Shown here piece after piece: positions 23,627 through 36,189 of a stretch of DNA of 64,000 nucleotides (position 1 is its first letter; each line of letters opens with the position of its first letter). The stretch spans positions 9,372,891 to 9,436,890 of the forward strand of contig OY744461.1 in the NCBI GenBank assembly GCA_963556145.1, in the 5' to 3' direction. The DNA is from Hygrocybe punicea. Taxonomy: Eukaryota; Basidiomycota; Agaricomycetes; Agaricales; Hygrophoraceae. A program made the translations under genes and the position numbers. The notes under the pieces were generated by a model, which did no database searches, was not told the origin of the DNA, and saw nothing but the letters and a program-made list of their open reading frames with translations.

Positions 23627-24084
23627 GACAGGACCACAAGCACTATATTTTCATCCACAACTGCAAAACATCTCACTTCTCTGGCGTTTTTACCCCCACC
23701 ACAATCAGTGGCGTCCTTTGCCACGGAACAATACCTGATCTGGCCTATGAAGCACGAGTGTATCGAATTGTCATGCAATCTATATTTGACAAGGAATTTT
23801 CTCAGCTACACCCAGATGCCATTCGAATGATTTTTCAGAATTCTGTTATAAACCAAGGCCAGCACACTTCGGGCATACTCGATAACCATTATTCACAAGA
23901 CGATGTTGCGGTGGGCACCGGTATGCCGTTGAGCAAGCGGAATGGTAAATTTGCTGTAAGCAGGGTGTTTCATGCTTGGTATGGGTTCCTCCCTGGCGAC
24001 ATTAATTGGGAATTGTTCGCAAATTATTTCCTGAGCCACAAACTCAGTGAGAATAAGAGTTTGGCGCTAGATGTAGCCAGGTGA

Positions 24085-25155
24085 CTGGTTCTGCAATGTT
24101 ATGGTGTTGCGAATGGTGAGGCATCTCAGCAAGTTGCTAAGGTAATGGAATCAAAACTGTTCTTGTTTGGATCAGAGGTTTGTCTCCACAGCACTTTTTG
24201 TACTCCCTTAATTGAAATGTTTTCAGGGCCTCTTGGATTCTGGTCACTGGACAGTTCTAGGTGATGATGTGTTGGTTGGGGTTATGGTTGTAATTGTGCA
24301 TGGAAACAGACAGCCATCAGCTATTTCCTTCCCTCCTTTGGGTGGTTATGACGTAGAACGAATTGCAGCAGCTTTGGCCTTGGTGTGATCTAGCCAAATC
24401 TTTTACTGCTAAGATTGTGACTGATAATAACCTATGCAGATTGTGGTGGCATTGGAAGAGTGGAAAGATGGTCCATATGTGCCATTTACTACCCACTCTA
24501 TTGGAGCATCTACTGACTCCCTCATTAAAGATTTCACAACCCACCTCAAAAACTTGAAAGATGGTAGGCCAAATGCTTATCAGCATTTCTGCCACAGGGT
24601 TCATGTCAAAGCCACAAGTACTCAGCTTAGCCTTATATTACCAAAAAAGCTTTACTTATCTAGGTGGTTTGAGGGGCCTTATGCTGTGGACTTGGAGTTG
24701 GAAAGTTAAGTGACAATATTTATCAAGCTTAAAATAATAGAGTGTGCCCTTTAGAGAGTCATTTATTGTAAATGTGCATAAATATAGTAATTCTTTTGAC
24801 CACATAGTGTATACACTATGGGTAGGCTAGATCCAAATGAAAAGAACAATAAAAGAGTACTCAATGAGAGGTGCATATAACTAAGTCCAAGTTCCATATC
24901 CGCCACATCGGTATTTGAATCTCCAACATATGTAGCTACTTAATTAGGGAGAATGAAATAGATCCGGATGTACATAACAGTTAGAATGTGCACATAAAGA
25001 ATCTGGGGCCCGAGGCCTAGTCCATATGTAGAATCTGAGTCAGCGTGTTGATATTCCAACACAAAATACCTGCCACAACAGCAGTATACCATAGAATGGA
25101 GGTTGTCAATGTGTTCAATTGATGGTCTAGAGTAGTTCTGGGCATCAAGAATGCA
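24085..25155. other. Non-coding stretch after the telomere-linked-type relic
   Basis: It contains one short open frame (24434-24709, reading VVALEEWKDGPYVPF) which I do not recognise and which may be a remnant of the same gene. The rest is AT-rich without coding signal. Confidence 0.3.
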
Positions 25156-28100
25156 TCACTTCATAGCAAGATAAGAGCTCCTGTTGCTGATATCCGAGGT
25201 CCTAAGACATCCCATCATCAGACCTGATTGGTGAGCCCTTGTCTGCGCACTTTCATTTCTTTGCCCTTCCTGCTTCCCTCCCTTGCGCTTCACATCCTTC
25301 ATAGCCACACTCGCAGGGGGACTCAGAGGGGGACTTGATCCATGGACCCATCCAAATAAAAACTTATCCTTGTTCCCAGAGAAACCTGGTTTTAGCTGAA
25401 GCATTGCACATCTGTGATCTGGAATATCATTCCTTGGAAAATTGTTGATAACCTTAGTCGCCTCCAGAATCGATCTGTAAATGTCGTTCTTGTGAGCAGG
25501 GACTATCCCATGTCTTGTGCGTGCAGCCTTCAATATGGATTTGGTAATGTTGTAGGTGAATATTCTCTGTGCGATCAACAAGGGTCTCATGTAACACCTT
25601 CACAGGTACAGAGGGATGCGGTTAGACATTTGCAATCCCAATGCCAAGATCATGGATGAGTGACAGTATGGGATGACCATTGTGCAGCGTGCCTCCAATA
25701 TGAGGATTGAGCAGAACTTCAGAAAAATTTGCATGATCCTTCATTTGACCATACAGTGGGGATGTGTTCTTGGGACAGATGGGAGCCTTAAGACCCCCAT
25801 GATGCACTGCGGCAGCGATATCTGTTGATCTCTGATTGTCGGCACACTGGTAGGCCGTATGGCATACCAAACAGACATACAGCCTGTCTGGACTGAGTAC
25901 AGAGTCATCATCCACTCTGGCAAAGTGGGAAAAATTGAGATAAATATTCTGCAAATGCCTTTTCCAAAGAGAGACTGTGGGGGTCAGCAATAGGTTTTGC
26001 TGAAAGAACAGATTGGTGCCATCAGGGGTTAATGAGCGCTTTCAACCAATCAAGAAGGAGAATTGGCTGGTGAAATTGGAGCTTGGTGATGTCAAGCAAA
26101 TTTAGTTGGCAAATGACATCATCATGGGCAATTGTCCAGAGAAGGTGTCCAATCATCTCTCCCCACTCTCCTCAAGCCAGAAAGCCTCCCTCCATTAACT
26201 TGAACAGCAAATTGGGAACCCCGTGCTGTATCCAATTGTTAACACTGAGCAGCTAGGTGGCTGTCTCGGCTAATAGAGGTTCTGATGGTGTCCCACTATG
26301 CAGAAACTCCTGGTGATTAGGCACAGCAAATGCGATGCGCATGTAGCTTTCAACCAGTTTCTCCTCTTAAGCCCAACAAGATTCACAGGCAATGTCAAAG
26401 TCGAGCATCACACGGACGCTAAGAGCAGCAGTCCACACCTTCTCACTGTTGATGTCGCCACACGAGAGCTTTGTCTGGGCCAAGCCAACCATTTCTAATT
26501 TAACCTCCTCATTTCCACATTCATAAAAGGATGCCCACCTACAGCAAGTGAGAAAGGACAACTGGACTGCATGGGCCATTGAACTCACAGAGGATGCCCA
26601 AACTTGACAAGGTACTCAAGGTTGCATACATCCAAAAGCCATATGCCTTCTGGATTCCTTCTCTCCAATTGGCCAAATGAGTCTTTAGCAAAAGTATCAA
26701 ATGGAAGCTCTGTAAAGGGGGCATGCAAGATGATGTTGTCCCAGTCATGAAGCAATGGAATTTTGTGTGTAGATGGTGCGAACGCACCAAGCCAAGAATT
26801 GGTTGAAAGGAAGACAGCAAAGAACCGCCGGCTGTTCATCATCCCTAGCACACAACAAAGCAAGTGATACTTGCTTCGATGCGGAGTCTGGGCACCCGGC
26901 CCTGCATGCGTTAAGATATGGGCTTCATCAAAGTATATGAAAAAAGTGACTTCAGCAGTGGCGATGTCATGAAAATACGTCACCCCCATACATTTTTCCT
27001 CAGACACCACTTATTTTCATGACGATCGTCGACAGATCATTAGACAAACCCTTATGACTCACACACCCTGCAGAGCAGGGGAAGGCTTTTACATTTACAA
27101 GCCCCTTGAAGGGGCGAGACTGGATCAGACTATAACTACAACTCCCCAAAGGGAGCATGACTACAAGACCACGGAGCTTCTACTCATCTACAAGATACTC
27201 CTCCTTAATCACCTCCTGGAGGATGGCATCTTCAACGAGGCGACGAACCTGGTCTTCCAGTGCCTCTTCGATCGCTGCATGGCAATTATGCCTAAACGTG
27301 TCAGTGATGCCGAAGGGAAGACGAGGCTGGAACTCACGCAGCCCGAAGGGTGCCCCAGTATCCACATAGGCATCCCTGGGCCAGAAGTCCTCATCGGAGT
27401 CGGACCCCCAGGAAACCTTCATCGCGAGTGACGGCCACGAGTCCTCAGACAGGGAGTCCGAGGGCGGGAACGCATCATCCAACGCTATCATAAAGAACTA
27501 TCAGAATGATACTCAAACACCCCAAGAAAGACAGAACTTACCGAATGGGTTGGCCAGAAGCTCGCACAGAAGCCTCTTGTTGCATGCAACAAGGTGGCAA
27601 CACTCCATACAATGTTTGGCCTTCCCACAAGCAAAACAATGACCAGTAGCCCAATACAAGTCCCGATCAGAGTCGGAGAGACGGCAGGCGAAGTCATGCA
27701 TAATACAATTAATCGCGACAGGGTGAAATGGGTTAAAGAGGGCAGAACATTTGAAGAATACGAGACGATGGCACAAGTGGGGAAATATTGCATTGATGAG
27801 AGATGGGATGAAGGATCCAACCACACTTTATACTGAACAAAGACCCACCCCCAATCAGGAAGGAACCTCTATCACTTCATCAATGAACCCGTGAGAGCAG
27901 CACGTGACCAGAGGTCAAAACCTCCGACCCCTACAGGACACCACAAACCACTCCCATCATTCACATCAGAACAATAAGACACCCCACTTTCACCATTCAC
28001 GCTCAAACTCCCTCCAATCATGACCCAGTCAGTTATCACTGCTATCATTGCCATCATCGTCGTGTATGCATTTATCCTTGTAACAATATGCTGAGGAGTA

Positions 28101-29977
28101 CAACGAATCTCCATCACCACCGATCCCAAAATCCCTATCAATGTTCGAGGCATTCCAACCCCCTACGATCCATAGTAACGACACATCACATGGCAGCAAA
28201 TACCCTCACGAAGAACTAGACAGCCGTGATGACGCATGTCCAGACGCTTATGAAACTAGTGACGAATCCGTGTGCCAGCCCGGCATGATCACAAATCACT
28301 TCGATGCTGGGGGAGATGTAGACCCACCAACACAACAGAGCGAGTCGTCCTTATGACGCGTCACTGGTACTGCGGAAGGGGGGGAATGGTATAAAAGACA
28401 TCACGCTACACGTAGTCTACCTTAACTTTGACCTCTTGTATTCCTCCTAGCAGTTGTACTAGATGTAACAAACTTCACAACCTCCATACCGCTCGAACCT
28501 TATCCCTGAGACCCTACCTCCACAAACATACAATCACTCTCGTAAAAAGACCCTTGAATGTAAAACCTCACTACCGCCAACATCGTGCAACTATTTGACC
28601 CACAGATCCATTACACAACCGCTAGTCGTGACAGGCGAGGGCATTGTCTGTTGTATTCATAGACCCAACAAGACACCCCAGCAAACATTCCTCAAAAGCA
28701 CAGCCTTGAACTTCGAGTAGTTTCTTCAACTCCTCTGCAAAAAAGCAAAAATGAGAGGAATTAGGCAACACTAGCAAGAATCCATGAACGCACCAATTTT
28801 CCCTGATGATTCCAAGTCCTTATGGAACTGTTTGCAGAGTCTGTTGTCCTGCAAATATACAAACAAGGAAATTGTCACCGTCTCTGCCCGGTCCACCACT
28901 TTCTTATAAAATTGCTCCCGATTCCCACCCAGTTCATTTTCAGTTGCCCTCCAGCTTAGGTAACTGTGTCACCACTCTGGGACCGTGCTACCAGGATCTG
29001 GATTTGTGTCTAGCACTCACTCCAATTCAGGCACTGCGGATTCAAAGAGTGCCACGAAAAACACGATGTACTTGTATTTGATCTCATGCTCATCGCCTGC
29101 ACTTCGGTCTGGGTTGCAGAAGAAGCGATAAATGTTAATGTCAGATGGCAGGTATGCTGGAAAACAAAGTATCAAGCTCGAGGATGTTACCGGAAACTAG
29201 ATGAACCTTTACCATATTGACCAAGAAGGAGAGGACCACAAATATTGAATGGGAAGCAGAATTTCATCCTGGCAACTGCATCCGTAAGGCGAGATTTGCC
29301 CATTCCAGAAGATTGAAAAATGGAAATTGAATGGTTGTAGGGTCGCTGCATGGGATCAGTAGGGGGCTTGTGCAATTGATCCATCAAATTTGCTAGAAGG
29401 ATATGGCTGTCGCCCAGGAACTCATCTGACCACACCTTATGAGCAGCTGTCAAAGTGATTCTAGTAGAGCATAGCAAGGAAAATTTAGAAACAAGACCTC
29501 GTACTGCAATTAAGAAGTGATACACAATGAGAAAGGTCAACAGAAAGCATCATGATATGGCCTACATCTCCCCAGATCTAGCCTCATAGGTTCCAAGATG
29601 TGCGTACGGGGTTGTGAATCTGGTTGACTTAATGTACTAGCACGAAGTATTTCTACATCAACAATACAGGCATGAGTAGCATTCAACTAAAATACGGATA
29701 TCACACTCAAGTTGTGGATATTCCTGAACGTTCCCTCCTTCCATGCCTCATGCAACAATTTTGTCACCTCAGGATGCCTTTGGAGCAAAGCATTTACAAC
29801 AACAATATCAATGTACCTGTGATTGAGTCACCCATCTGAGAGTGATACAATTGCAGTAAGAAGCCATGTAGCTCGTGGCAGGTTGGAGGGTTCCGAGTCC
29901 TCAGTCATCTTCTTAGCTGCTTTGTCCAGGCTGGCGTGAGTGGCATCATTAAAATTCTCAACAAGTTCTAATGGCAT
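25156..29977 (-). pseudogene. Large P-loop protein of a basidiomycete-expanded family (possibly crinkler-like), decayed and interrupted
   Basis: Minus strand, start near 29977 (MPLELVENFNDATHASLDKA). The nucleotide-binding loop is at about 29270-29310: ISIFQSSGMGKSRLTDAVA, then KFCFPFNI. Next come LPSDINIYRFF and KYIVFFVALFE, then FYKKVVDRAE. After an insertion, FIYFDEAHIL (DEAH, Walker B-like, near 26935), RRFFAVFLSTNSWLGAFAPS and ILHAPFTELPFDTFA follow. The C-terminal part reads AALSVRVMLDF, NIYLNFSHFARVDDDSVL, HPILSLIHDLGI and HRCAMLQLKPGFSG. Order and motifs match a family with many members in mushrooms that pairs a P-loop with a DEAH segment. Some members carry crinkler-like N-termini; I cannot show one here. 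Many stops and frame changes make it non-functional. Confidence 0.6.
27020..28631. mobile_element. Insertion of uncertain type (retroelement-like) within the P-loop gene
   Basis: Coding similarity to the P-loop gene stops near 28635 (LVGSMNTTDNALA) and resumes near 27005, so about 1.6 kb was inserted. The right edge ends ...TAGTCGTGACA, a plausible LTR-type CA end. A TATA box (GGTATAAAAGACATC, 28388-28402) lies 230 bases before it on the plus strand. On the minus strand one frame has a Cys/His cluster (GHCFACGKAKHCMECCHLVAC). I could not find the matching left end or a target duplication, so class and exact borders are open. Confidence 0.4.
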
Positions 29978-29999
29978 CTTGAGTTTAAGTCTGGTCACA

Positions 30000-30254
30000 G
30001 TGTTTATTGAGTGATTGAGTGAAAGATAAGAACTTTAGGTGCCACCAGTTCAGTTTTTGCCAGCTCTTTTCAGCAGCAGCGCCTTTCCAAGTGAAGAGGG
30101 AGGTGAAGCATATGTTAAGGACGTGTTTCACCAGGCAGGGATGGGTTTGAATCCCACATGCTCATTGGCAGATGCAATAGGTAAATCATCTTGCTCATTA
30201 CTCTATTCCATTTATTCATTTCATATTCTAGGATACGAGAACGTCAGTAATTTT
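30000..30254. other. Non-coding stretch upstream of the P-loop gene
   Basis: It is the presumed promoter side of the decayed minus-strand P-loop gene. It contains GGTTTGAATCCCAC at 30141-30154, close to a polymerase III B box, but no A box partner at the right distance. Confidence 0.3.
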
Positions 30255-30830
30255 CGGGGTCCTTTTTGAAACCCTTGGGGGCCTTGTACTTTTTTGAAAC
30301 CTCTTGGACTTTGTTTGGAGGTTTTTTGACACATTTTTTCATGACTTTTGCATCTTTGGCTACTTGAACAGCTTGACAAATTTTCTTGGTGAATGTTTTG
30401 ATTTTTGTTACTTCTTCGCTTTTTACTTCTGTATGATGGTATAGAGAGCAACAGAAAATCAGGTAGAATTATTTTTAGCAACTGATGTGAGCAGACCCTT
30501 TTCATATCCTTGGTGACCTTATACTTCTTTTCAACCTTGTGAGTCTTGTCTCCAAGTTTTTTGGTCTACCTTTTTGAAACCCTTGAAGAACTTTTGTCTT
30601 TTCTGAACTTGTTGACCTTTTTTTCCAAGTTTTTTGTCCACCATTGTCAAACCCTTGAGAACTTTTGCCTTTTCTGAACTTGTTGGTCTTTTTTCCAAGT
30701 TTTTTTGTTAAACCCTTGAAGAACTTGTGATGCTTCTAGTCTTTTGGCACTTTTTTGTCAAGTTTTTTGGTGCATGGTTTTTAAAACCCTTGAAGGACTT
30801 TTGCTGGCTTTTTTTGAACCATTTGAAACT
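30255..30830. repeat. Degenerate tandem repeat (CCCTTGAAGAACTTTTG...CCAAGTTTTTTG)
   Basis: Units of about 65-80 bases each contain AAACCCTTGAAGAAC, TTTTCTGAACTTGTTG and CCAAGTTTTTTG. They are repeated with insertions and losses at least five times. The array stands immediately upstream of the Helitron-helicase relic. Confidence 0.65.
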
Positions 30831-33270
30831 CTTAAGAACTCATGCTACTTCAATCAACAAGTTGGGAAGCAAAAAATCTGCAACTACTATACTGATAAAC
30901 CAGAGGGTAGACTCCGAGTGCAAGTGCAGCTCAGAGTTAGGTTAGGAATTATTTCTAATACAACTAGTATCATTAGACCATTTTTACCACAAAGGGAAGA
31001 TGACGACTGTATGGACTTTTATCATGCATTTATGCTTGCACTCTTGACATCTTGGTGGAACCTTGGAGATCTAAAAGCCGATAAGGACACATGGGAGGGA
31101 GCTTTCTTACAATTTGAAGCCAGTACTTCTCAGAAGGCTCGAAATGTCATGGCAGGCATTCAATATTACTACGACTGTGCATCAGCCACACACTGCAAAG
31201 AAGACTTAATGGATGGACAGGGTCTAGAATGGAACGATAACACACATGTAGATGTTGAACAGGCGAAGTCTGAAAGCTCTGGTCAACAGGTAGGCAATGC
31301 AGTTGAACTGTTGGTGAAAATGATGTCTAATTTATGATATCTTTGCAGCAAATAGACGTGACTGAAGAAGATCTGAAAGCATTTGAGTCAATGCAGTTTT
31401 CATGGCACGAAGAAGCTCACAGAATCTCTGCAGTGGAAATTGCAAAGTCAAAAATGGTCTTTGACTCTGCTGACAATCAATGGTGCGTCACTGACTCCAA
31501 TGTCAGATTTGCTGTGCGCGATGATTATGCCAAATTGGAACTTTGGAAACAGAAATTAGATCAGCAAGCAGTAGGAATTTCCAATCCAGAACCAGAGGCT
31601 GACAATAGTGAAGTTGTGGTAATCGATGCCAATAATAGTTAATTTCCATGATACCGGTGGAGTCGAGGCTGTTGTGGATGTGATTGGGCAATCATCAGAT
31701 GCACTTCCAACAATTGACCCAAACAATCTCTTACTGGATCAACGACATGCATATAACATTGTCGACTGGCATTTACAACAGACAATTAGTGGACAACATC
31801 CACCACAACTGCTTATGATCATTGCAGGCGAAGGTGGTGTTGGGAAGTCTAGGACTATTCAAGCAATAACCAAAATTTTTCATTTGAAACATGAGCCACT
31901 AGTTAAGGCAGTGTACACCGGAATTGCGGCATCCATGGTAGATGGGAAGACCCTGCACATTATCAGAATGCTGTCATTGAATGGAAGGAAGCCATCAGCG
32001 AAATTGGCAAGGAAACTGGTAGCCATGTGGGCCAACAAACGATACCTCATTATCGACGAAATCTTAATTGTCTCGAAGGTGCTACTAGCAAAACTATCAG
32101 CTATTATCACCATAGCCAAAACAGAACAGGACCAACCTCTGTCAGACGAGCCATTTGGTGGTTTGAATGTGATCATAGTTGGAGACTTTCACCAATTTCT
32201 GCCAGTGGTGACAAAGAGATCCACCCCTCTTTTCTGGCCACGTAACCCATCAGCTGATACCCGAGAGGAAGGAATTGGTTGAAGCATATATGAAGCATTC
32301 AATATCGTTGTTCGGCTCAAAGAACAGGTTCAGGTTAGTGACCCAGAATGGAATGATCTGCTTCAGCATGTCCATCACAGTAACTGTCGAGCACATCACC
32401 TACAGATGCTTCAAGACCTGATTATCACAAGTCCAAACTATCCTTGTACTAATTTCGATGCACCACCCTGGGACAACATTGTAATGATAACACCATGTCA
32501 CACTGTTTGAATGCAGTGGAATAAGGCAGCCACACTCAAAGACTGCAAAAAAAGAGGTAGTCAGCTTTTCTGATGCAAAGCGGAGGATACATTTGACAGA
32601 AGGCTGTTGACAATACAAGAGCACTTTGCCATTGCAAATTCAAAGTCGAATAGCAGTGGTAGAAATCGACGGAAAAAGGGGGGTCTGCAAGATGAGGTGG
32701 AATTGGCAGTTGGAATGAAAGTCATGGTCACTTACAACGTCAAAACTGATCTCGATATAACAAACGGAGTGCAGGGAGAGATTGTGGACATAGTTTTAGA
32801 TGAAGCGAAACCGAACTTTTCACAAGAAGAGCCCCTCGTCAATTTTCCTCCACTATATGTATTGGTAAAGCTCACAAGGACAAAAGCGTCATTGGAAGGA
32901 TTGGAAGAGGGTGTTATACTAATCTCACCATTAGTGAAAACCTTTACTTTTCAGAGTACCAGTTCTGACATAATAACCATCACACGCCGTCAACTGCCGA
33001 TAACAGCCACATACGCATTCACTGACTATCAAGTGCAAGGCCAAACAATTGACCCGGTCTTTGTCAATATTGGGAAACCATCAAGCGGTGTTCTCACACC
33101 TTTCAGTGCATATGTTTCACTGTCGCGTGGTCGAGGATGTCACAGTATCAGATTGCTATGAGATTTTGAAGACAGGATTTTTACACAGCATCCTAGTGAA
33201 CATCTCAGATGAGCAGATGAGCAGCTGGAAAATTTTGATCAATCGACTTGGGAGTGGTGGCTACAGATGA
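30744..33270 (+). pseudogene. PIF1-type (Helitron C-terminal) DNA helicase relic
   Basis: Plus strand, in several frames. RPFLPQREDDDCMDFYHAFMLALL..SWWNLGDLK is the segment just before the helicase in fungal Helitron proteins. The helicase motifs are Walker A EGGVGKSRTIQAI (about 31830), Walker B YLIIDEI, motif III IIVGDFHQFLPV and the C-terminal YAFTDYQVQGQTIDPVFV..AYVSLSRGRG. Stops at 31640 and 32280 and a disordered stretch at 32280-32600 break the frame. No Rep (HUH) part and no Helitron ends were found. Family knowledge: these helicases unwind DNA during rolling-circle transposition. This copy is dead. Confidence 0.8.
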
Positions 33271-33284
33271 GAACAGGAAAAGAA

Positions 33285-33410
33285 ATATAATTAGTAATAT
33301 TTGTGATATCCTAGATGGGTTGCATGTTTTGCTGTTCCGTGATGACAAATGGCACAGAAAATATAATATAATTAGTAATATTTGTGATATCCTAGACAGG
33401 TTTCATGTTT
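33285..33410. repeat. Short direct repeat pair
   Basis: TAATTAGTAATATTTGTGATATCCTAGA occurs twice (near 33290 and 33368), each followed by a variant of GGTTGCATGTTTT. The two copies lie just downstream of the helicase relic. Confidence 0.7.
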
Positions 33411-33689
33411 TCTGTTTCAATTTTCACCCCCCAGTGACCTTGCTAATCACACCACTTCAGTTGTCCCTCTTGAAAGTAATTGAGTAAAGATGTCTGTGGC
33501 GCTGCTCTGTACGTCAGCAGCAGGTGCCCAGGACTGACATGGCTGCATAACTGTAAAAGGATATTATGAACGAATTTTTTTGTTTTTTGTGGTGTTTGCA
33601 ACAGTGGTGTACAAAGAGATGGGAAGAAAGTGAAGCAAATAGCAATGGGAAGCAGCCAAAAAGGGTGGGGGGGGGAAGTCAGTGATGTG

Positions 33690-34340
33690 CAAAAAGGAAA
33701 GCGGCCTGTAAAGTTGGGTGGCGACGGACATAGATCTGCCACACATTGGAAGCCCAATGGCCGATGCTCTGAATCAAGTATGGTGGGACACCAGAGTTAG
33801 TCAGGTCAGTGGCACCTCCAGAACAAAGTGAGTGGCCATCAAGGGTAGGGTCGGGGTGGAAATGGTGAAGCCAGCCCAGGAACCAGGAATGTATGGGAAT
33901 GGAACCATTTGCTCAGAGCCATAACTCAGGGTGGGCCGGGAACAGGCGGTCGCGAGAATGAAGGTAAGTAAGGAAAATGGTGAGTGGATTGTGAGAAGCT
34001 CGATGGCAGTGAATAAGCACTTGGCTCCCCTCGAAAAAGCAGTCAGCCTTGTGGCCCAGCAAATAAAAATCAAAAGAGGTCTCGTGAACTTGAACGGTCT
34101 TGTGCATGGTAACCTTCCGGTAGTCCTGCAGGGCCAATGAATCAGGCCACACAACTTCCCCAAGGCAGAGGAGACCATGGAAGGCGACAGTGATGATTGC
34201 AGTGAACAAATGGTTGTCATGGGAGGGAGAACCCTGCAGGGAGGCAGTGATGCAATGTAGTTCAGCGCTGGCAAGGGGACATTTACAAAGTGTCCCAACA
34301 CTGCACAGTTTCTTGCATCCCGCTAACGTCTTAACTACAA
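33690..34340 (-). pseudogene. Tyrosine recombinase (DIRS/Crypton-type), catalytic part
   Basis: Minus strand. HLFTAIITVAFHGLLCLGEV, WPDSLALQDYRKV, FDFYLLGHKADCFFEG and FLTYLHSRDRLFPAHPELWL are the family blocks. They are followed by a TGA (near 33920) and then, in frame, GSIPIHSWFLGWLHHF, DGHSLCSGGATDLTNSGVPP, IQSIGHWASNVWQIYVRRHP. The catalytic HxxR box is HSLC here: the Arg is replaced by Cys. The C-terminal Tyr (QIYV) and HW are kept. With the stop and the lost Arg, strand cleavage would fail. The N-terminal part of the same protein continues at 36190-36550, beyond an insertion. Confidence 0.75.
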
Positions 34341-36189
34341 GGGGGTGATGACAAGTGGCATGGTGTCATGATCCAAAAAGGATTTGGATCAAAACATAGT
34401 AATATGCTGTCACTAGTCACCATCCCTACAGCACACATCACATTACAAGGACCATTCATACTGGAATGCCCCCATCTGCATATGGAGTAGAAAGGAATAC
34501 CCTTATCTGCATATAGGACACACAGGAAATCCTTATCTGCACATAGGACATACATGAAACCCTTATCTAAACAAGGGACATGCAAGGAAACCCTTATCTA
34601 CAGAAGGGACATACAAGAAAACCCTTATCTATGCAGAGGAAATGAAGGAATACCCTTATCTTAACTGATAAGGCCCCCAAAACATCTTATCAGAGGCCAA
34701 AGAAGCACAAGAAGCACAGCCACATCCTTATCTCCAATCATAGAGATAACACATGCCACTCCCTGATCAAGAAGCACATCACATTTCATATCAATTGATC
34801 AAATACAGCCCAGCCCTGATCTTATCTTTTTCTTAACTGATAAGGATACACACATGGCATGGCATCAATTGATCAAGAAGCACAGCCTCAGGAAGATGAT
34901 TCTAGAAGCATAGCCTGGCACAGTCCTTGCCTTTGATTCACACACCCAAGATTAGACCAGCAGCATGACTCACTCCCATCAAATGTGACTCATTGGTCTA
35001 TCCATGACAAATTATGACCCTTATGACATATTCATGACCCCCCCATGACTCATTATGACCACCTATGACTAATTTTGACTATTTATGACTCATTATGCCT
35101 CCTCCTTTGATTATAATACCTATGTGACTCATTAATTGACTCTGTATGAGTCACAAACCCATGCCTTCCTTTCTTATGACTCCTTATGAGTCATAACCCC
35201 CCATGTCTTTCATCATTATGACTCCTTATGAGTCATAAACCTATGCCTCTCCTCTATATGACTCCCTATGAGTCATATCCTATGCTCTCCATTTCATATA
35301 CCATTCTATGACTCAGTATGACTCCTGCTGTAGAATAGGTATATATAGAGCCCAGTTTCTGCTGGAGATGGCTCAGTCACCTAATCTGACAGGTCCAGTC
35401 ACAGGACAGTCCCTCTTCCAGATTCTGATTCACCCCATCTGTATTTTTTTGTATTACCTACTTTGGTAGTAGCTAGTACCCAAATACCAATTGCAGTTCA
35501 AGTCATCATTCATTTGTTTAAGGATATCAATCTCAGATTTATTGATACTCCCTTATTACTTGTTTGATACATATTCTTTGTGTTCTGTCATGTAGTACAG
35601 TCACATTCATCTTCTTTCAAGTTCTATTGATCATCACCAAAGATATCCCAGTACTTTATTCTGCACTAGTAGCCAATGTGCGTTTGAAGCTTCGGAATAA
35701 AGTCCGATATCTTGATCATCAATCCTACTTGCCTATTGTTCAGTTCATTCATTCTGTACATAGTATTTAGTCACACCTCCCTTTGGTTTAACATCTACTG
35801 TTACATCGCCCATCGCCCATTGTCTATCGCCCATTGTCCATCATCTATTGCTCATCTCTGTTGTACCTCTGCTCATTGTATACTTGCTACTTGTATACTT
35901 GACTGTTGTACACTCGTTCATCTTACACTGTTCATACTTGCTTGAGTTATTATCCGCTTATACTCTTGCATACCTCTTGTCACTCAAAGTCTTTACCTTC
36001 AGTAGGGAAGACCTCACTGTTCACTCATCCTCTATAAGTCATACATCTGACTTATATTATTGTCAAGTATTTGTTGTATCCCTCAAGGCTAACCTTTGAT
36101 AGGATTCACACTACTACCCAACCACCCAACAGGAATAACCCAAGAGTTAGTAAAGAGCTAAATCCTTGTTCCTAAAGGACAACAAGATA
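34341..36189 (+). mobile_element. About 1.85-kb insertion, probably a solo LTR or retroelement remnant
   Basis: It interrupts the tyrosine recombinase between NVHC (about 36240) and VVKTLAGC (about 34330). It has no coding signal. Near its start is TGTCATGATCC, a common LTR-type start. A strong TATA (GGTATATATAGAGCCC, 35339-35354) has AGCCC and pyrimidine-rich sequence downstream, as in a U3-R-U5 layout. Repeated words CCTTATCT (34500-34660) and ATGACTC/GAGTCAT (34970-35320) fill the presumed U3. I could not match a target duplication, so borders are approximate. Confidence 0.45.

Larger units (their letters stand above)
15640..24084 (+). pseudogene. Large decayed gene resembling the N-terminal region of telomere-linked RecQ/OrsD-type proteins, split by three hAT elements
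   Basis: Coding pieces lie at about 15877-16797, 17678-18675, 22203-22982 and 23635-24084. Blocks include CPQHLSFVLLIDMEHHVYNVHK and CVQCPKCHQW (a C2H2-like segment as in OrsD/DUF3505 proteins). Further on come GFVSYVEG-like and LPSARMVELWPED, then KKAEKWLSQPALILRLILAH followed by YRTCGIAPRAWQTVNLLY, GVIRPVEIELLRLL, HKHYIFIHNCK, and GQHTSGILDNHYSQ with VSRVFHAWYG. The last four follow the order seen in basidiomycete telomere-linked helicase proteins upstream of the RecQ part; no helicase domain follows here. Removing each hAT plus one target copy rejoins the frame exactly. Several stops remain: TGA near 16470, TAA 18343-18345, and TGA near 18519, 18630, 22349 and 24082. There is also a shift near 17912, so the gene was already failing. 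Family name is inference from motifs. Confidence 0.5.

Noticed and set aside
27020..28631. Complete LTR retrotransposon
   Set aside because: Only one LTR-like end (TATA plus ..TGACA) is visible and the Cys/His frame is on the opposite strand; no second LTR or target duplication found, so only an insertion of uncertain type is claimed.
30130..30170. GGTTTGAATCCC, possible tRNA T arm
   Set aside because: No A box at suitable distance and no stem pairing.
34364..36170. Exact solo LTR with TGTCATGATCC start
   Set aside because: No matching 5-bp target duplication could be found at either proposed end, so borders were left approximate.
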